Positions 12,701 through 24,221 of a stretch of 64,000 bases of DNA are shown piece by piece. Below the pieces are notes generated by a model. That model saw only the letters and a program-made list of their open reading frames with translations, was not told the origin of the DNA and searched no databases. Each line of letters starts with the position of its first letter. Within the stretch, counting starts at the first letter, position 1. This stretch comes from Cryphonectria parasitica EP155 (Eukaryota; Ascomycota; Sordariomycetes; Diaporthales; Cryphonectriaceae): contig NW_024468911.1 in NCBI RefSeq assembly GCF_011745365.1, positions 4,706,759-4,770,758 on the forward strand, written 5' to 3'. Position numbers and translations under genes: made by a program.

Positions 12701-13009
12701 CCGCATCCCAGGCATCCCACCAGAGACACCACAGCAATTCTCGACCACTCAAAACTACATCTCCATTCCCAGACCACCACCACCACCACCACCAACCCTT
12801 CACCCTCCCTCCCACAACACACGGACTTCTTTTCTTGTTACCTCTCTTTTTGACACTCAAACTTGGCAAAGACCATTTGCTTGTAAGCAAAATCAACAAA
12901 GAACAAATCGCGAAACCAGCAGACACGCTTGTTTACACGATATCAGCTTCCTACTACCCCGCCATACCCATTTTCTTCTAACCGATCCAACTTCACACAA
13001 GTCGCCATA
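9715..13009. other. Large divergent intergenic region upstream of hsp88
   Basis: About 3.3 kb with no supported coding frame. The part around 10650-12400 is richer in A+T than the genes, and its open frames are short and lack protein character. The right end (about 12700-13009) is C/T-rich with an ACC trinucleotide run near 12772-12795 and is probably the Hsp88 5' UTR. A single GAA-N2-TTC pair occurs at 12546-12553. Confidence 0.5.
12772..12795. repeat. (ACC)n trinucleotide run
   Basis: About eight ACC/CCA units in the presumed 5' UTR or promoter of the hsp88 gene. Confidence 0.85.
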
Positions 13010-15745
13010 ATGACAAGTGTAGTGGGTATGTTGAAACAGCCAGTTAATGCTACAGATGATGATGTCCTACAAATGGTCTTGTATACTGACTGTCTATCTC
13101 TTTCCAGGTGTTGATTTCGGTACCCTTAACACGGTCATCGCCGTTGCCAGGAATCGTGGTGTCGATGTTGTACGTACAATCCACCCCAAACGACCACACC
13201 CCAGCCTCATCTGGGCAGACATACAACGAGATGATTGCGCTGCGATGATACATGGGCCTCTTGATGCTGACCCTTTCTTTTGTGACAGATCGCAAACGAA
13301 GTTTCCAACCGCGCCACACCGTAAGTTCTTTTCGACCCTCGTTATCCTACTGGCCTACCTATTTCCGGACTGCTGCTAAAATGTTGTCTTAAAAACAGAT
13401 CCCTGGTGGGATTCGGCCCCAAGTCGCGATACCTCGGCGAGTCTGCGAAGACACAAGAGATCTCCAACCTCAAGAACACTGTCAGCTGTCTGAAGCGTCT
13501 GGCTGGCCGTTCTCTCAATGATCCCGATGTCCAGCTTGAGCAGGAGTTCATCTCAGCGCCCCTGGTCGATGTCAACGGCCAGGTTGGCGCCGAGGTGTCC
13601 TACTGCGGCAACAAGGAGAAGTTCTCTGCCACGCAGCTGTGCGCCATGTTCCTGAGCAAGATCAAGGCCACCACCTCCGCCGAGATGAAGCTGCCCGTTT
13701 CCGACATCGTCCTGAGCGTTCCCGCCTGGTTCACCGACATCCAACGGCGCGCTCTGATTGACGCTGCCGAGGTTGCGGGCCTGAAGATCCTTCGTCTGAT
13801 GAACGACACGACCGCCGCCGCCCTGGGCTATGGTATCACAAAGCTCGACCTGCCCGGCCCTGAGGAGAAGCCCCGTCGCGTTGCCTTTGTCGACGTTGGC
13901 CACAGCAACTACACTTGCTCCATTGTGGAGTTCAAGAAGGGCGAGCTGGCTGTCAAGGCTACTGCCTGGGACCGACACTACGGTGGCCGGAACTTCGACA
14001 AGGCTCTGGTCGACCACTTGCAGAAGGAGTTCTTGGGCAAGTACAAGATCGATATCTTCTCCAACCCAAGGGCTGTCGCCCGTGTGCAGGCCGCTGCCGA
14101 GAAGACCAAGAAGATCCTGTCCGCCAACCAACAGGCCCCTCTCAACATCGAGTCCCTCATGAACGACATTGATGTCTCCGCCATGATCACCCGGCAAGAG
14201 TTTGAGGCTCTTATTGAGCCCGTCCTTAACAAGACTGCCGCACCCCTGGAGCAGGCTCTGGCCGATGCCAAACTCACCAAGGACGACATCGATGTGATCG
14301 AGGTTGTTGGTGGCGGTTCCCGTGTCCCAGCTGTGAAGGAGCGCATCCAGGCCTTCTTCGGCAAGCCCCTCTCCTTCACGCTGAACCAGGACGAGGCCAT
14401 CGCCCGAGGCTGCGCTTTCAGCTGCGCCATTTTGTCCCCGGTCTTCAAGGTTCGCGACTTTGCTGTCCAGGACGCCATTTCCTACCCCATCGAGTTCGCT
14501 TGGGAGAAGGCTGCCGACATCCCTGATGAGGACACCAGCCTGGTCGTCTTCAACAAGGGTGGCATCCTGCCCTCCACCAAGATTCTTACTTTCTACCGCA
14601 AGCAGCCTTTTGACCTCGAGGCCCGCTACGTCAGGCCCGACGAGTTGCCCGGCAAGACCAACCCCTGGATCGGTCGTTTCTCGGTCAAGGGCGTTAAGGC
14701 CGCCAATGGCCCTGATGACTTCATGATTTGCAAGCTGAAGGCCCGGGTGAACATTCACGGCGTGCTGAATGTCGAGAGCGGATACTACGTCGAGGACCAA
14801 GAGGTCGAGGAGCCGATCCCCGAGGAGGAGACCAAGAAGGAAGATGGAGAGAAGAAGGACCCTGATGTGAGTGAAACGGCGACAGCGAATTTCGATGAGC
14901 TGGTGATATCGCCCGCGAAGCGCAAGCCGACGTCTTCCCCACCAGTGGAAGATGACGACGCGACCAAGCAAGCAAAACGCAAGCGGCCGTCTGCGCAGAG
15001 TAGTGGCGGCGAAGCTGCTCCAGTCTCATTGCCCTCGAGACACACAGAGAGAGACGAGCTAACAGATTCAAAGGCTATGGACACCGATGGCAAGCCCAAG
15101 ACGCGCAAGGTTAAGAAGCAAGTGCGCAAGGGCGAACTGCCGATTGTCGCTGGCACAGCCTCTCTCGACACCAACGGCAAGAACACCTTGACTGAGAAGG
15201 AGGCTGCCATGGTCATGGAGGATAAGCTCGTCGCCGATACCGAGGAGAAGAAGAATGAGCTGGAGACTTACATCTACGAGTTGCGGAACAAGCTCGACGA
15301 CCAGTACGCCGAGTTCGCCACTGATGAGGAGAAGGAGAAGATCAAGGCCAAGCTGGAGGCGACTGAGGTAAGTCACCAGTGCCACTGATCCTCCGCTAGT
15401 TTTTTTCGAGAGGAACCACAGTTTGCTGACAACTCTTAGGACTGGCTCTACGACGAGGGTGACGATACCACCAAGGCCGTCTACATCGCCAAGATGGACG
15501 AGATCCGCGCCATGGCCGGCCCCATTGTGCAGAAGCACTTTGAGAAGGTCGAGAAGGAGCGACAAGAGGTGCAGGCCCGTGTCGACGCCGAGAAGGCTGC
15601 CAAGAAGGCCGCCGAGGACGAGGCTCGCAAGCAGGCCGAGGCCGAGAAGGCTGCGCAGGAGCCAGCATCAAAGGCCGATACGGAAATGACGGATGCTACT
15701 GACGCACCCAAGGCTGAGGTGGAGGAGGCCGACGATCCTAAATAA
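13010..15745 (+). CDS. hsp88: Hsp88, Hsp110/Sse1-type Hsp70 nucleotide-exchange chaperone
   Basis: Six exons: 13010-13025, 13108-13169, 13289-13320, 13399-14866, 15074-15367 and 15440-15745, giving 725 aa. All junctions keep frame and use GT-AG. The N-terminus is an Hsp70 ATPase fold, with VGVDFGTLNTVIAVARN in exons 1-2, then SVPAWFTD, NDTTAAALGYGI, VDVGHSNYTCS and the EVVGGGSRVPAVKERI block. A beta domain and an acidic linker follow, then the Hsp110-type C-terminal helical domain, and a Lys/Glu/Ala-rich tail. These proteins recycle Hsp70 by nucleotide exchange and hold unfolded clients in the cytosol. Length and blocks match fungal Hsp88, and the start is the only ATG joining the VGVDFG motif. 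The intron at 14867-15073 (GTGAGT...GCTAAC...AAAG) is 207 bp, in frame and free of stops. If retained the product is 794 aa. The gene converges with eIF5B. Confidence 0.93.
14867..15073 (+). other. In-frame, stop-free intron (candidate exitron) of hsp88
   Basis: It begins with the consensus donor GTGAGT, has branch-like GAGCTAAC near 15056-15063, and ends TTCAAAG. Its length is 207 bp, exactly 69 codons, with no stop in the gene's frame. Translated, it gives a Ser/Pro-rich segment containing two basic clusters, AKRKP and AKRKRP, separated by an acidic spacer. Hsp88/Sse1 family knowledge favours removal, because the flanking exons join cleanly at the acidic linker. The sequence alone cannot exclude retention. 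Confidence 0.7.
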
Positions 15746-16467
15746 ATCAGCGGGCTCTAGCCTTCGAAAGTTCGACCCGGTTCCGCCCAGATAGAGAATG
15801 GCTGGGGGAGGGGGAGGACAGCATTTGATTCATGACATGATGCACTAGGAATACAGGACGAATGCCATAGAGGGAGGTCTCGATGCACATTTAAGAATAT
15901 TCACACAAGAACGCGCGGCTTTCCGGTGATGGTTGAAGGAGTGCAGGAAAAGAAAGGCTTCATAGAAAGGGATCATGATGGGGACAAACACCAATTCTTT
16001 TCTTTCCACACTGGGTCTGCCTTTTTTTCCCCATTTTTTCTTATTTCCCACTTTGTCCTGTGTATTTGTGATTCGATGATGATAATTGATGGCTCGAGTT
16101 TAGAAAGAGAGAGCTTAGATTTGAACAAGGAACATGACTATTACTAGGCAATCTTTTACCTTCCACAGCACGCCAATGGCCTTCTATGCCCCAGGAGGTT
16201 GCCTTGCTTGATTTCTTGAGACATTGTATCTTTCTTCATGAGAGCACAAGAAGGAAAGGAGGTACGGGACAAGTTGCTTCACAAGTAGAGCAAATAAAGT
16301 CCAGGCTACTGGAGATGCCATACAAAGACTGAACATGCGTGTGAACATTGCGATCGTCACTAACCAAACTGGAGCCATTTTTCTACGTTCTGATGACCTG
16401 GATAGATACAATACACTTTTTGGACCAAACTACGCCTTCCTTTCGTCGTTTTCCCCGGTAGGCCTCT
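15746..16467. other. Convergent intergenic spacer between hsp88 and eIF5B
   Basis: About 720 bp between two stop codons. It holds presumed 3' UTRs with A/T-rich runs, and I see no gene. Confidence 0.6.
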
Positions 16468-19400
16468 TCAAGGAATGTCGAACAGGGGCTTGAGCTTCAC
16501 GATGAGCTTCCACTCTTCGTTACTGACGTCCTTGCGGTAGAACTCCTTCAGACAGTCGATCGAGGCACGCGAGATCATGCTGTACAGGGTATCGGCCTCC
16601 TCGAGCTGACGACCGTACGATGGCTGGTGGCCACCCATCTCGATTCTTGCGGCCACGGAGGGCTGGCCCTGCTTGCAGACATCCATCTTCTTGTGGTCAC
16701 GCTCGATTGACGTTCTGCCATTTATAATTAGTTACAATCCTCAAAAGAGCAGAATGAATGGGTGTGGGAGAAGAAAAGAAGAAAGAAAAAAAAAAAAAGG
16801 GGGGGGGGGTAAGATTAGGTGACTTACACTCTGCCCATAGACACGATTTCCTTGAGACCCGTCGTAGAGTTGTGCTTGACTGCGGCAATAGGTGTGTTGA
16901 CCTTGAGTTGGCCCTCCACCACGTCGACACCCACGACGATGGGATTGTGCCTCATGAAGACAGCCACGGGCTTCAGGACGCAAGGGAAGACGGCCAACAT
17001 CTTGGAGTCCTCCTTCTTCTTCTCTAGGAGTTCGTCCATGTGCTTCGTGAAGGAGTCGAACAGATGGTAGATAATGTCTGCTGTGAAGATCTTGATGCCG
17101 TTGTCTTCAGCATACGCCTGTGCTTCCTTTTCGACCTTGACATCGAAGCAGAGCATGACGGCGTAGTCGGGCGCCTTCTCCAGCATGACACCACACTGCA
17201 TGACATCGCGCTTGGAGACAGGACCAATGCCCACGTTGGCGACGGGGATCTTGCAGTCCTTCAAGAAGTCCAGCAGGGCCTCGAGCGAACCAAGGGTCGA
17301 CGCCTGGACGGAGACACCGCGACCGGTCCTCTCGACCCTGCTGAAGAGCGACTCGAGATCGCTCTCGAGCTCATCCTCAATGTCGTCCTCATCATCATCA
17401 GGACCTGCGACGAGGAGACGAGAACCGGCGATGGCCTTCTCCAGACCTGGAGCAACAATCTTGACACCAAGGGCAGCTTTGACCTCCTTGTTGTGCACGT
17501 ATTGTGACTTGAGACGCAGCTCCTTGAGTTTCTCCGGGGTGAGCAGAGCTCGGACGTTGGTCTTGATCACGCCTTCTGTACCACACAACAGAATCCTGTC
17601 GCCTTCGCGCAGGATACCGTTCGACAAGATGACATCGATGGTCATACCGAAACCCTCGATCTGCTTGACCTCCAGGACGGTAGCCTGCACCTCGGAGAGA
17701 TACATCAGAGAGCCAACCATCCTCTCCTGGGTAAGCTGGATGATGAGCTTCAGCATATCCGGGATACCCTCGCCGGTGTGGGCCGATGTGGGAATCAACG
17801 AGACGAATTTGGCCATCGACTTGTTCTCGTAGAAGAGCTCAGCGTTGAAACCTTGTTCGGCAAAGGCCAGCTTGGTCTGGTCCAGCCTGTTCCTGAACTC
17901 ATTCTGGACACCCTTGGTCTGCAGAGCCAGACTTTCCTGGAAGCCGTTGTTGTCAATCTTCTTCCAGCCGTAGAGACGATCGATCTTGTTGAGGGCCACG
18001 ACGAAGGGGGTTTTTCTGTCGCGAAGGAGCTTCATCGACTCGAGGGTCTGGGGCTCCAGGCCGTGCATGATATCGACGACAAGAATCGCAATGTTACAGA
18101 GGGAAGAGCCACGGGAACGGAGATTGGAGAAGGACTCGTGCCCAGGAGTATCGATGACCAGGAGACCAGGAACCTTGAACTCAAACTTGCCGTCTGGGTT
18201 GATGACGGCCGTTTTCTGCTTGATGGCCTCCACGGGAAAGTACGTAGCACCAATCTGCTGCGTGATACCACCTGCTTCGCCCTCTTGGACGTTGGTTTGA
18301 CGGATCTTGTCGAGCAGCTTCGTCTTGCCAGTATCGACGTGACCAAGGATACAGCAGATGGGTGACCGGAGGTTGTCTTTTGACCGTGCAGCCAGGGCAG
18401 CCTGGTGTATCTTCTCGCGTCTTGCCAGAGCCTCCCGCTTGCGCTGTGCCTCGGCGTCATCTTCCGATGAATCCGACTCCGACTCTGAGTCTTCATCCTC
18501 CTCCTGTGGCTTGGGTCTCGAAGGGAGGGATCCTGCGGCGGGCGTAGGCTTGCCGTTCTCAGCTTCTGCCTCCGCCTCGTCGTCGCTGTCGGCATCCCAG
18601 CTCTCCTTGACATCCTCGTCTGATCCGGCGGCAGCCTCCCAGTCGTCCATGACCTCGTCGTCGGCGGCTGCTTTAGCCTTGGCAGCAGCCTCGGCATCGG
18701 CCTTCTCACGGGCGATGCGCTCCTTCTCGGCAGCTTCTTTGGCAGCAGCTTCGGCCTGCACGCGGGCACGCTCGGCAGCCTCGGCAAGTGCCTTCTCCTC
18801 GTCCACCTTGTCGGCCTTCTTGCCCTTGCCCTTTTTCTTGTCGAAAGTGGGCTTCTTGGGCGCAGGGGCCTCGCCGTCCTTGAGACCGCCGACCTGTATG
18901 CCGGCAGCCAGCATCTGCTGGAGCTTCTTCTCATTCCGGGCCTTCTCCTCCTTCTGCGCCTTGGTGAGATATTTGCCTTCCTTCTTGAGCTGGTCGATCC
19001 TCTCCTTCTCCTTCTGCTTCTTACGGGCCTTCTCCTCCTCCTTGCGCTTGACCTCCTCCTCCAGCTTGCGCTCTTCTTCCTCTAGACGGGCGCGTTCCTC
19101 GGCGTCGAACCGGGCAGCCTCTTCTTGTTGCTTCCTGAGCTCCTCCTGTTGCTTCTGGAGCAATTGCAGATGCTTGGGCAGCTTCTTGCCGGGCTTGGCA
19201 GCCTCGGGGGCAGCCTCTGGGGCAGCAACAGGCTCGTCCTTTTTCTCGACGGCGGGCTTCGCAGGCTCGGGCTTGGCTGGGGCGGTGGTCTTCTTCTTGG
19301 CTGCCTGAGAACTATCTGTGAGTGTTTGCTCTCTCTGGTGCATGGTGATGCAGACACCATCAAAAAGGCCGGGGGTGACAAGTCTCTTTGTTTAAGAAGA

Positions 19401-19917
19401 AGAAGAAGAAGAAGAAAAGGGATTGTCTGCATACCTGCTCCTTCTTGCGCTGCTTCTCCCTCTCCTTCTTGAGCTTCTCCTTCTCGGCCTTTGTCAGGAC
19501 GCGGCCAGATGCATCAACTTCGTCGTCATCACCACCTTTTGCAGGTGCTTGCTTGTTGGGCTGCTGTTTGCCCTTGCCACCCTTGCCCTTCTTGTCAGGC
19601 AGGTTCCACTCGTCGTCCATGGTGGCCTCCTCAGGTGCCTTGCTGGCCAGATCCTCTGCTGGTTCTGCACCGGGGGCATCCTCGCCCTGGACAAAGTCTT
19701 CTGTCAGGCCCTTCTTCTTCCTCTTTTCCTTATTCTTGCGCATGATGGCCATCAGGCCACCTGCTGCGGGCTCATCATCACCGGGCGCTGCAGCATCACC
19801 ACCAGCAGCAGCTTCAGTACCCTCAGCAGTGGCCTCGCCGGCTGGTGCAATGCTCTCGCCCAGCTCAGCCTCCCAGTCATCCTGGGCCTTCTTGTTACCC
19901 TTCTTCTTAGGCGGCAT
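16468..19917 (-). CDS. FUN12: eIF5B, translation initiation GTPase (IF2 family)
   Basis: Three exons on the minus strand, 19917..19435, 19304..16828 and 16714..16468, give 1068 aa. The introns are 130 bp and 113 bp, and both keep frame. The N-terminal ~460 residues are highly charged (Lys/Glu/Ala-rich, coiled-coil-prone) and begin [16 protein letters not shown]. The GTPase domain has G1 GHVDTGKT at about 482-489, G3 DTPGHE at about 546-551 and G4 NKID at about 600-603. Beta-barrel and IF2 domains follow, and the C-terminus ends in KLKPLFDIP. eIF5B joins the 60S to the 40S initiation complex in the cytosol through GTP hydrolysis. The N-terminal extension is usual for the eukaryotic protein and absent from bacterial IF2. 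The start is the MPPKKKG ATG. Intron 1 contains an AAG/CTT run at about 19395-19416, and intron 2 has a long poly-pyrimidine tract. Confidence 0.95.
19395..19416. repeat. (AAG)n microsatellite in eIF5B intron 1
   Basis: About seven AAG units on the plus strand (CTT on the coding strand), inside the first intron of the eIF5B gene. Confidence 0.9.
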
Positions 19918-21070
19918 CTTGTCAGGCAGGTCTTGTCGTTTCTTGATGAGAGAGGGGTTTTGAATGGGGGGAGGAGGGGAGGGAGTGATTGTAGACAAGG
20001 TGCTGCCTGGGGGGTGAACAATGGCAGAATTATTATGGATTGTGCAAGGTCTAACCTGCCGGGCCACCAGAGGTGCGAAAGTGCTGCTGCTTTGCTACTT
20101 TCTGGATTGTGTGGGGTAATTTTTTTTGGGAGTGGAGTGGAGTGGCAAGGCCAGGGTAGGGTGATCTTGTGCTTGACCGGTATGGATCGCACCAGTGGTG
20201 CTGGTCAGTCAGTGGTCAGCGGTTGGTGGCCAGTGGGCGGATAGGTATAGGATGTAGTGGGGCCCAGGACACACAGCAGTGACAGCACCGTGCTCACAGC
20301 GCCATGACGCTGCTATCCTCAAGCCTGTCAGGCTGAGTCACCCACTCCCTAACTAATTACTTAACCCAACCATGCTTTTATATGGCAATTTGAAGATGGC
20401 AACTGAAGAGGTGAGAAACTTCATACAATTGTGCGCTAAACCATAGAAGATTTACTGTCCTGTTACAGATACCAGTCTGGCAGCGCAACCAGCAGAAATA
20501 TAGTATGTCGTTGTATATCTCCCTCGGATGAGCATTGCACACAGATCATGTTGATTTGTCAATGCCAGTGTGAATACTGTTTGACGTAGGATCATCCGTA
20601 CACATGGGCAGATAGATGGGTTTTATGATCCATAGTTAAGTAAGTATCTTATCAGGCCAGCCCTGAGCAGAACAGCAGCAGGAAGGAGCGAGTAAAAGGA
20701 CTGGCAGTGTTGACAGGGGAGGGGATCAAATCTCCGCAGGCCCAGCTGGTACTAGAGCACTTTTCCATCAGCATCATTATCGACCTCAACAACAATTTCC
20801 CCCTTCATCGTTTCCTGGATGATGACTTCCATCTTCACAAGCTAATGTATCATTCTTCCTATACAGCTCAAATTCTCTGTATCTACCTGTATTGTTCATA
20901 AGTATGATCATAAAATAGCAAGGCATAACTCATAATTCTCATAACTCACCCCAGGAGACCTTTTTGTTTTTATTCCCCTTCTCTCTCCAAATCAGTCCCC
21001 ATTTTCAAATACCAAAGACTTTCACCAAAATCCTCTTGAAATTATGCATGTAGACCACCTGCCTAGAAGA
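19918..21070. other. Intergenic region, eIF5B promoter and chitin synthase 3' flank
   Basis: About 1.15 kb between two genes on the same (minus) strand. No convincing gene. Open frames overlapping 20000-20240 are shadows of the eIF5B start region. Confidence 0.6.
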
Positions 21071-24000
21071 TCACCTCCCTCTTCCCGTCGAAGCAAGCCC
21101 TCCAGGGTCCAAAGGCTCTCCCTCACCCTCCTCCCCGTCCTCCTCGTCCTCATCCTGTGCCTCCTCATCATCTTCAAACGGGACCCTGACAAAGGTCTCG
21201 CGAGAGAGTGGGCTCCGACCTCTTCCGCTCCTCCTGCTCCTCGGATCTCCTCCGGTCGATGGCGGCATGAGGAGGCTCTGCTGGCCATCCCTCCTCTCCC
21301 TCTCAGCACTACTACCACCAGCAGAACTAGGCGGACTCGCCCCTCCCCCTTCGACCTCGAACCCGAACTCGGCCCTCGTCGGTGTCGTCCCGCCCATCCC
21401 CAGCGCATTCACCGGCGTACCAGGCAATGTCTCGGCGTACCCAGCCTCCTGCATCGCCACAGTCTCCATATCCGAGCTCGAGTCCGCGGTTCGAAGGAGG
21501 TTGTCATCGTACGTCCTACCTTGCTGCTGCCGCTGCTGCGTCGTTTGGTGTCTCGGCCTCGGCCTCGTTGTCTGTGCCCGCGTTGTCATGTATGTGCTAA
21601 CCTGGTTCGCGTGTGCCATCTCGTATTTGCGCCTGTCCTCCTCGCTCATGAAAGGCAGCTCCTCGCTGCCCACCTGCGCAGGCGCCCCGCTTGGCATGTA
21701 CACGGGCGAGCTCGGCTCATCCCTATACGGCGCCATCACTGGTGTGTAGCCCTTTGCACGTGCGTACGTGCCTTGTGTGTTGGTTGACCTCATCGTGCTC
21801 TCTTCGTCCGAGTCGCGCCACAGCCTGTCAACTCCACTGTCCTTCTTCAACGGCGCCAGGGGAACTCCCTCTTCCTCCTCGTCCGTCCTCCTCCTCCTGG
21901 CCTGGCCACGCTGCTGCTGCTGGAGCTGCAGCTCATCACCACCACCCGTAACCGTCGAGGAAAAGTCCCCGCTGCCGCTCGAGTCACCCGCTGGGTCGAG
22001 GTACCTATAAAACCCGCCCGCTGTCCTCTGCGGCGCGGCGAACAGTCCCTCGACCTGCGGCGGCGGCTGCAGCACGCTTCGCTGGCGACCCAGGCCGTCT
22101 CGCCTGCTGCCCCTACTCTTGCGTCTGCTGGCACGCCGGAAACCACCGCCAGGTCCTCCCACCAAAGGATGGCCAGTCTGTTGGGTCTGGATCTGGGCCT
22201 GTTGGGCCTGGTCACTGTCGACGTCCATGTCGCCACCAACCTTTACGGCGTGTTCCTCCCTCTGCGCAATGACGGCGGGAATAAACGTCTCGGGCACAAC
22301 ATTCAGATCATCACCCGTCTGCTCAGCATGCTCGATGGCTTCCTGGACAGTCGTGTTCTTGTCCGCAGCCCCAGCATCTGCCCTAGGCCCGCCCCAGGTC
22401 CTTTGCCCCGCTGTGAAGATGCCATAGACCATGTAGTACCAGTTCAGGAACGGGTTGAGCACGAACATCATGGGATACAGCCAGATCTTATACCTGCGCA
22501 GCTTGGCGCCAAAGTAGATCATCATGAGCCAGTTGAGGCCGAGCGAGATGGCGATGAAGCCCACGGGCAGGTCGTTGATGGACTTCTCCGTCGACAGCAG
22601 GGCGAGCACCATGATAAAGAAGAGCAAGGCCGTCGTGCGGATCGTGTTCTGAAAGAAGCGGTAGGCGACCAGCACGGGATACCGCCGCCACAACCGCCAG
22701 TCGGTCAGCATGCAGGCCTCGTTGGTGATGAAGCCCAGGAACCAGCGCCTCCTCTGCTTGACCAAGGACTTATACGTCTGCACCGCCTCGGTCTTGCAAA
22801 ACGCAGACGTGCACATCTGGATCTGGTAGCGCTTCTTGGCCCCGATCATGAACAGGTGCGTCAGGTAGCGGTCCTCGCCCAGGTGGTCCTTGGCGAAATC
22901 AAAGAGATCTTCGCACGTCTCGGCCTTGTCGGCGAAATAGTACTTGGCCATGCGCCGGAACGCGCTGAAGCGCAACATGGTCAGCGCACCGGGGAGGCAG
23001 GTGACAGACCCGCACCCGGACTCGACGGTGCGCTCAAACAGCTGACCGTGGATGTACTCCATGTCCTGCAGCAGGGTGAGGATGCTGTGCTTCTTTGTCG
23101 TCGAGGTGATGACGCCCGTCATGGCCAGCATGTTGCGCCTATTGCCCGGGGAGAACTCCATGTCGTAGAGGAAGTTCTGCAGGCACACGCGGTCCAGGAT
23201 GCAGTCTGAGTCGATGAAGAGGATGAAGAGGTTGTCGTTGCGCTTCAGGTACTCGTTGTACACCCGGTCGATGAGCTTGAAGGTCGCCTTCTGACAGTTC
23301 CGCTTGCCGCCGTGGGGGAACCGCGAGACTGTGATGCGCGCGTCCTTGTAGGCGACATCAATGCTCTTTGGGTACGACTCGAGGGTCAAGGGGACCCCGA
23401 GCCTCTCGATGCAGTTGAGGTACAGCTCGTCCTCCTGGTCGCCGTCAAAGGACAAAAACACGTGGATACAGGACGGCGGATAGTCGGACTCGACCACCGA
23501 GTTGACGGCTGTGATGAGCACATCGAGGTCTTCCTTATAACAAGGCATGACGATGACAACCTTGGGCGCCGAGTCCTCATCCAGGAGCTGCTTGATCCGC
23601 TTAGTCCGCCCAAGCTGGTGCGTGACCAGGTAATACACGCAGAACAGCCACGGGATGGTCAGCAGGCCGGCAAAGGACCAAAATGCAAACCACATCAGGA
23701 CTGATACCATCTCGTCGGGCCAGTACCTGACGATCTGGCTGGGCAGGGGGAGTGTCACGACCATGATCGGTAAGAAGATGACCCTGTCACAAAGGAGCGA
23801 GAGGAAACCTCTGATCAGCTGCTGGATAATGAAGCAAGCAACTTTGGCAAAGAGAGGGGGAGAGAGAGACAAGAAAAAAGAAAGAAAGAGGGAAAAGAGT
23901 TCCTGAGACGTACCTGAGAAGTAGGAAGCCGACGGATATGAGTACCGCCAAGATGTTGACTGTCCAGTGTTCAGATTTCCTAAACACCTTCCACAGGCAG

Positions 24001-24221
24001 TACATGAACGCGCCGATCCATAGGAACCATTCCAGAAGAGCTGCCAGCATCACCAGACCGACAATGGCAGTGTAGACTATCTAATATTTCATACAGACAG
24101 TCAATTGTTTTGCCGCCAGGTGCTCCCCCCGGGCGGCCGGGGGGGGGGGGGTCGGGAACTGCATATATTGTAAGAGAATAGAGGGAGAACTCACATCTTT
24201 GACAGCCCAATGCACAGCCAT
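21071..24221 (-). CDS. Chitin synthase, probably class VI (ChsD-like)
   Basis: Three exons on the minus strand, 24221..24195, 24080..23914 and 23783..21071, give 968 aa. The enzyme polymerises UDP-GlcNAc into chitin at the plasma membrane. N-terminal membrane segments (MLAALLEWFLWIGAF, NILAVLISVGFLLL) lead to a GT2 core. The core has VVIVMPCYKED, the acidic DSDC motif, CLPGALTML at about 327, EDRYLT at about 368 and the product-binding QRRRW at about 408-412. More transmembrane helices end in TWGGPRADA. No myosin motor and no cytochrome b5 domain is present, which argues for class VI. About 430 residues of low-complexity Gln/Arg/Ser tail follow, ending in a Glu/Asp/Gly-rich stretch. The exon 1 start is uncertain: the frame is open further 5' without ATG, so a 5' exon could exist. 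An alternative exon 3 acceptor (ATCAG, 5' of the chosen site) would also keep frame. Confidence 0.88.

Noticed and set aside
13553..14971. 472-codon antisense frame opposite hsp88
   Set aside because: Lies opposite well-conserved Hsp110 coding sequence. It is Leu/Val/Asp/Gly-rich as expected of an antisense shadow of biased codons, and has no domain.
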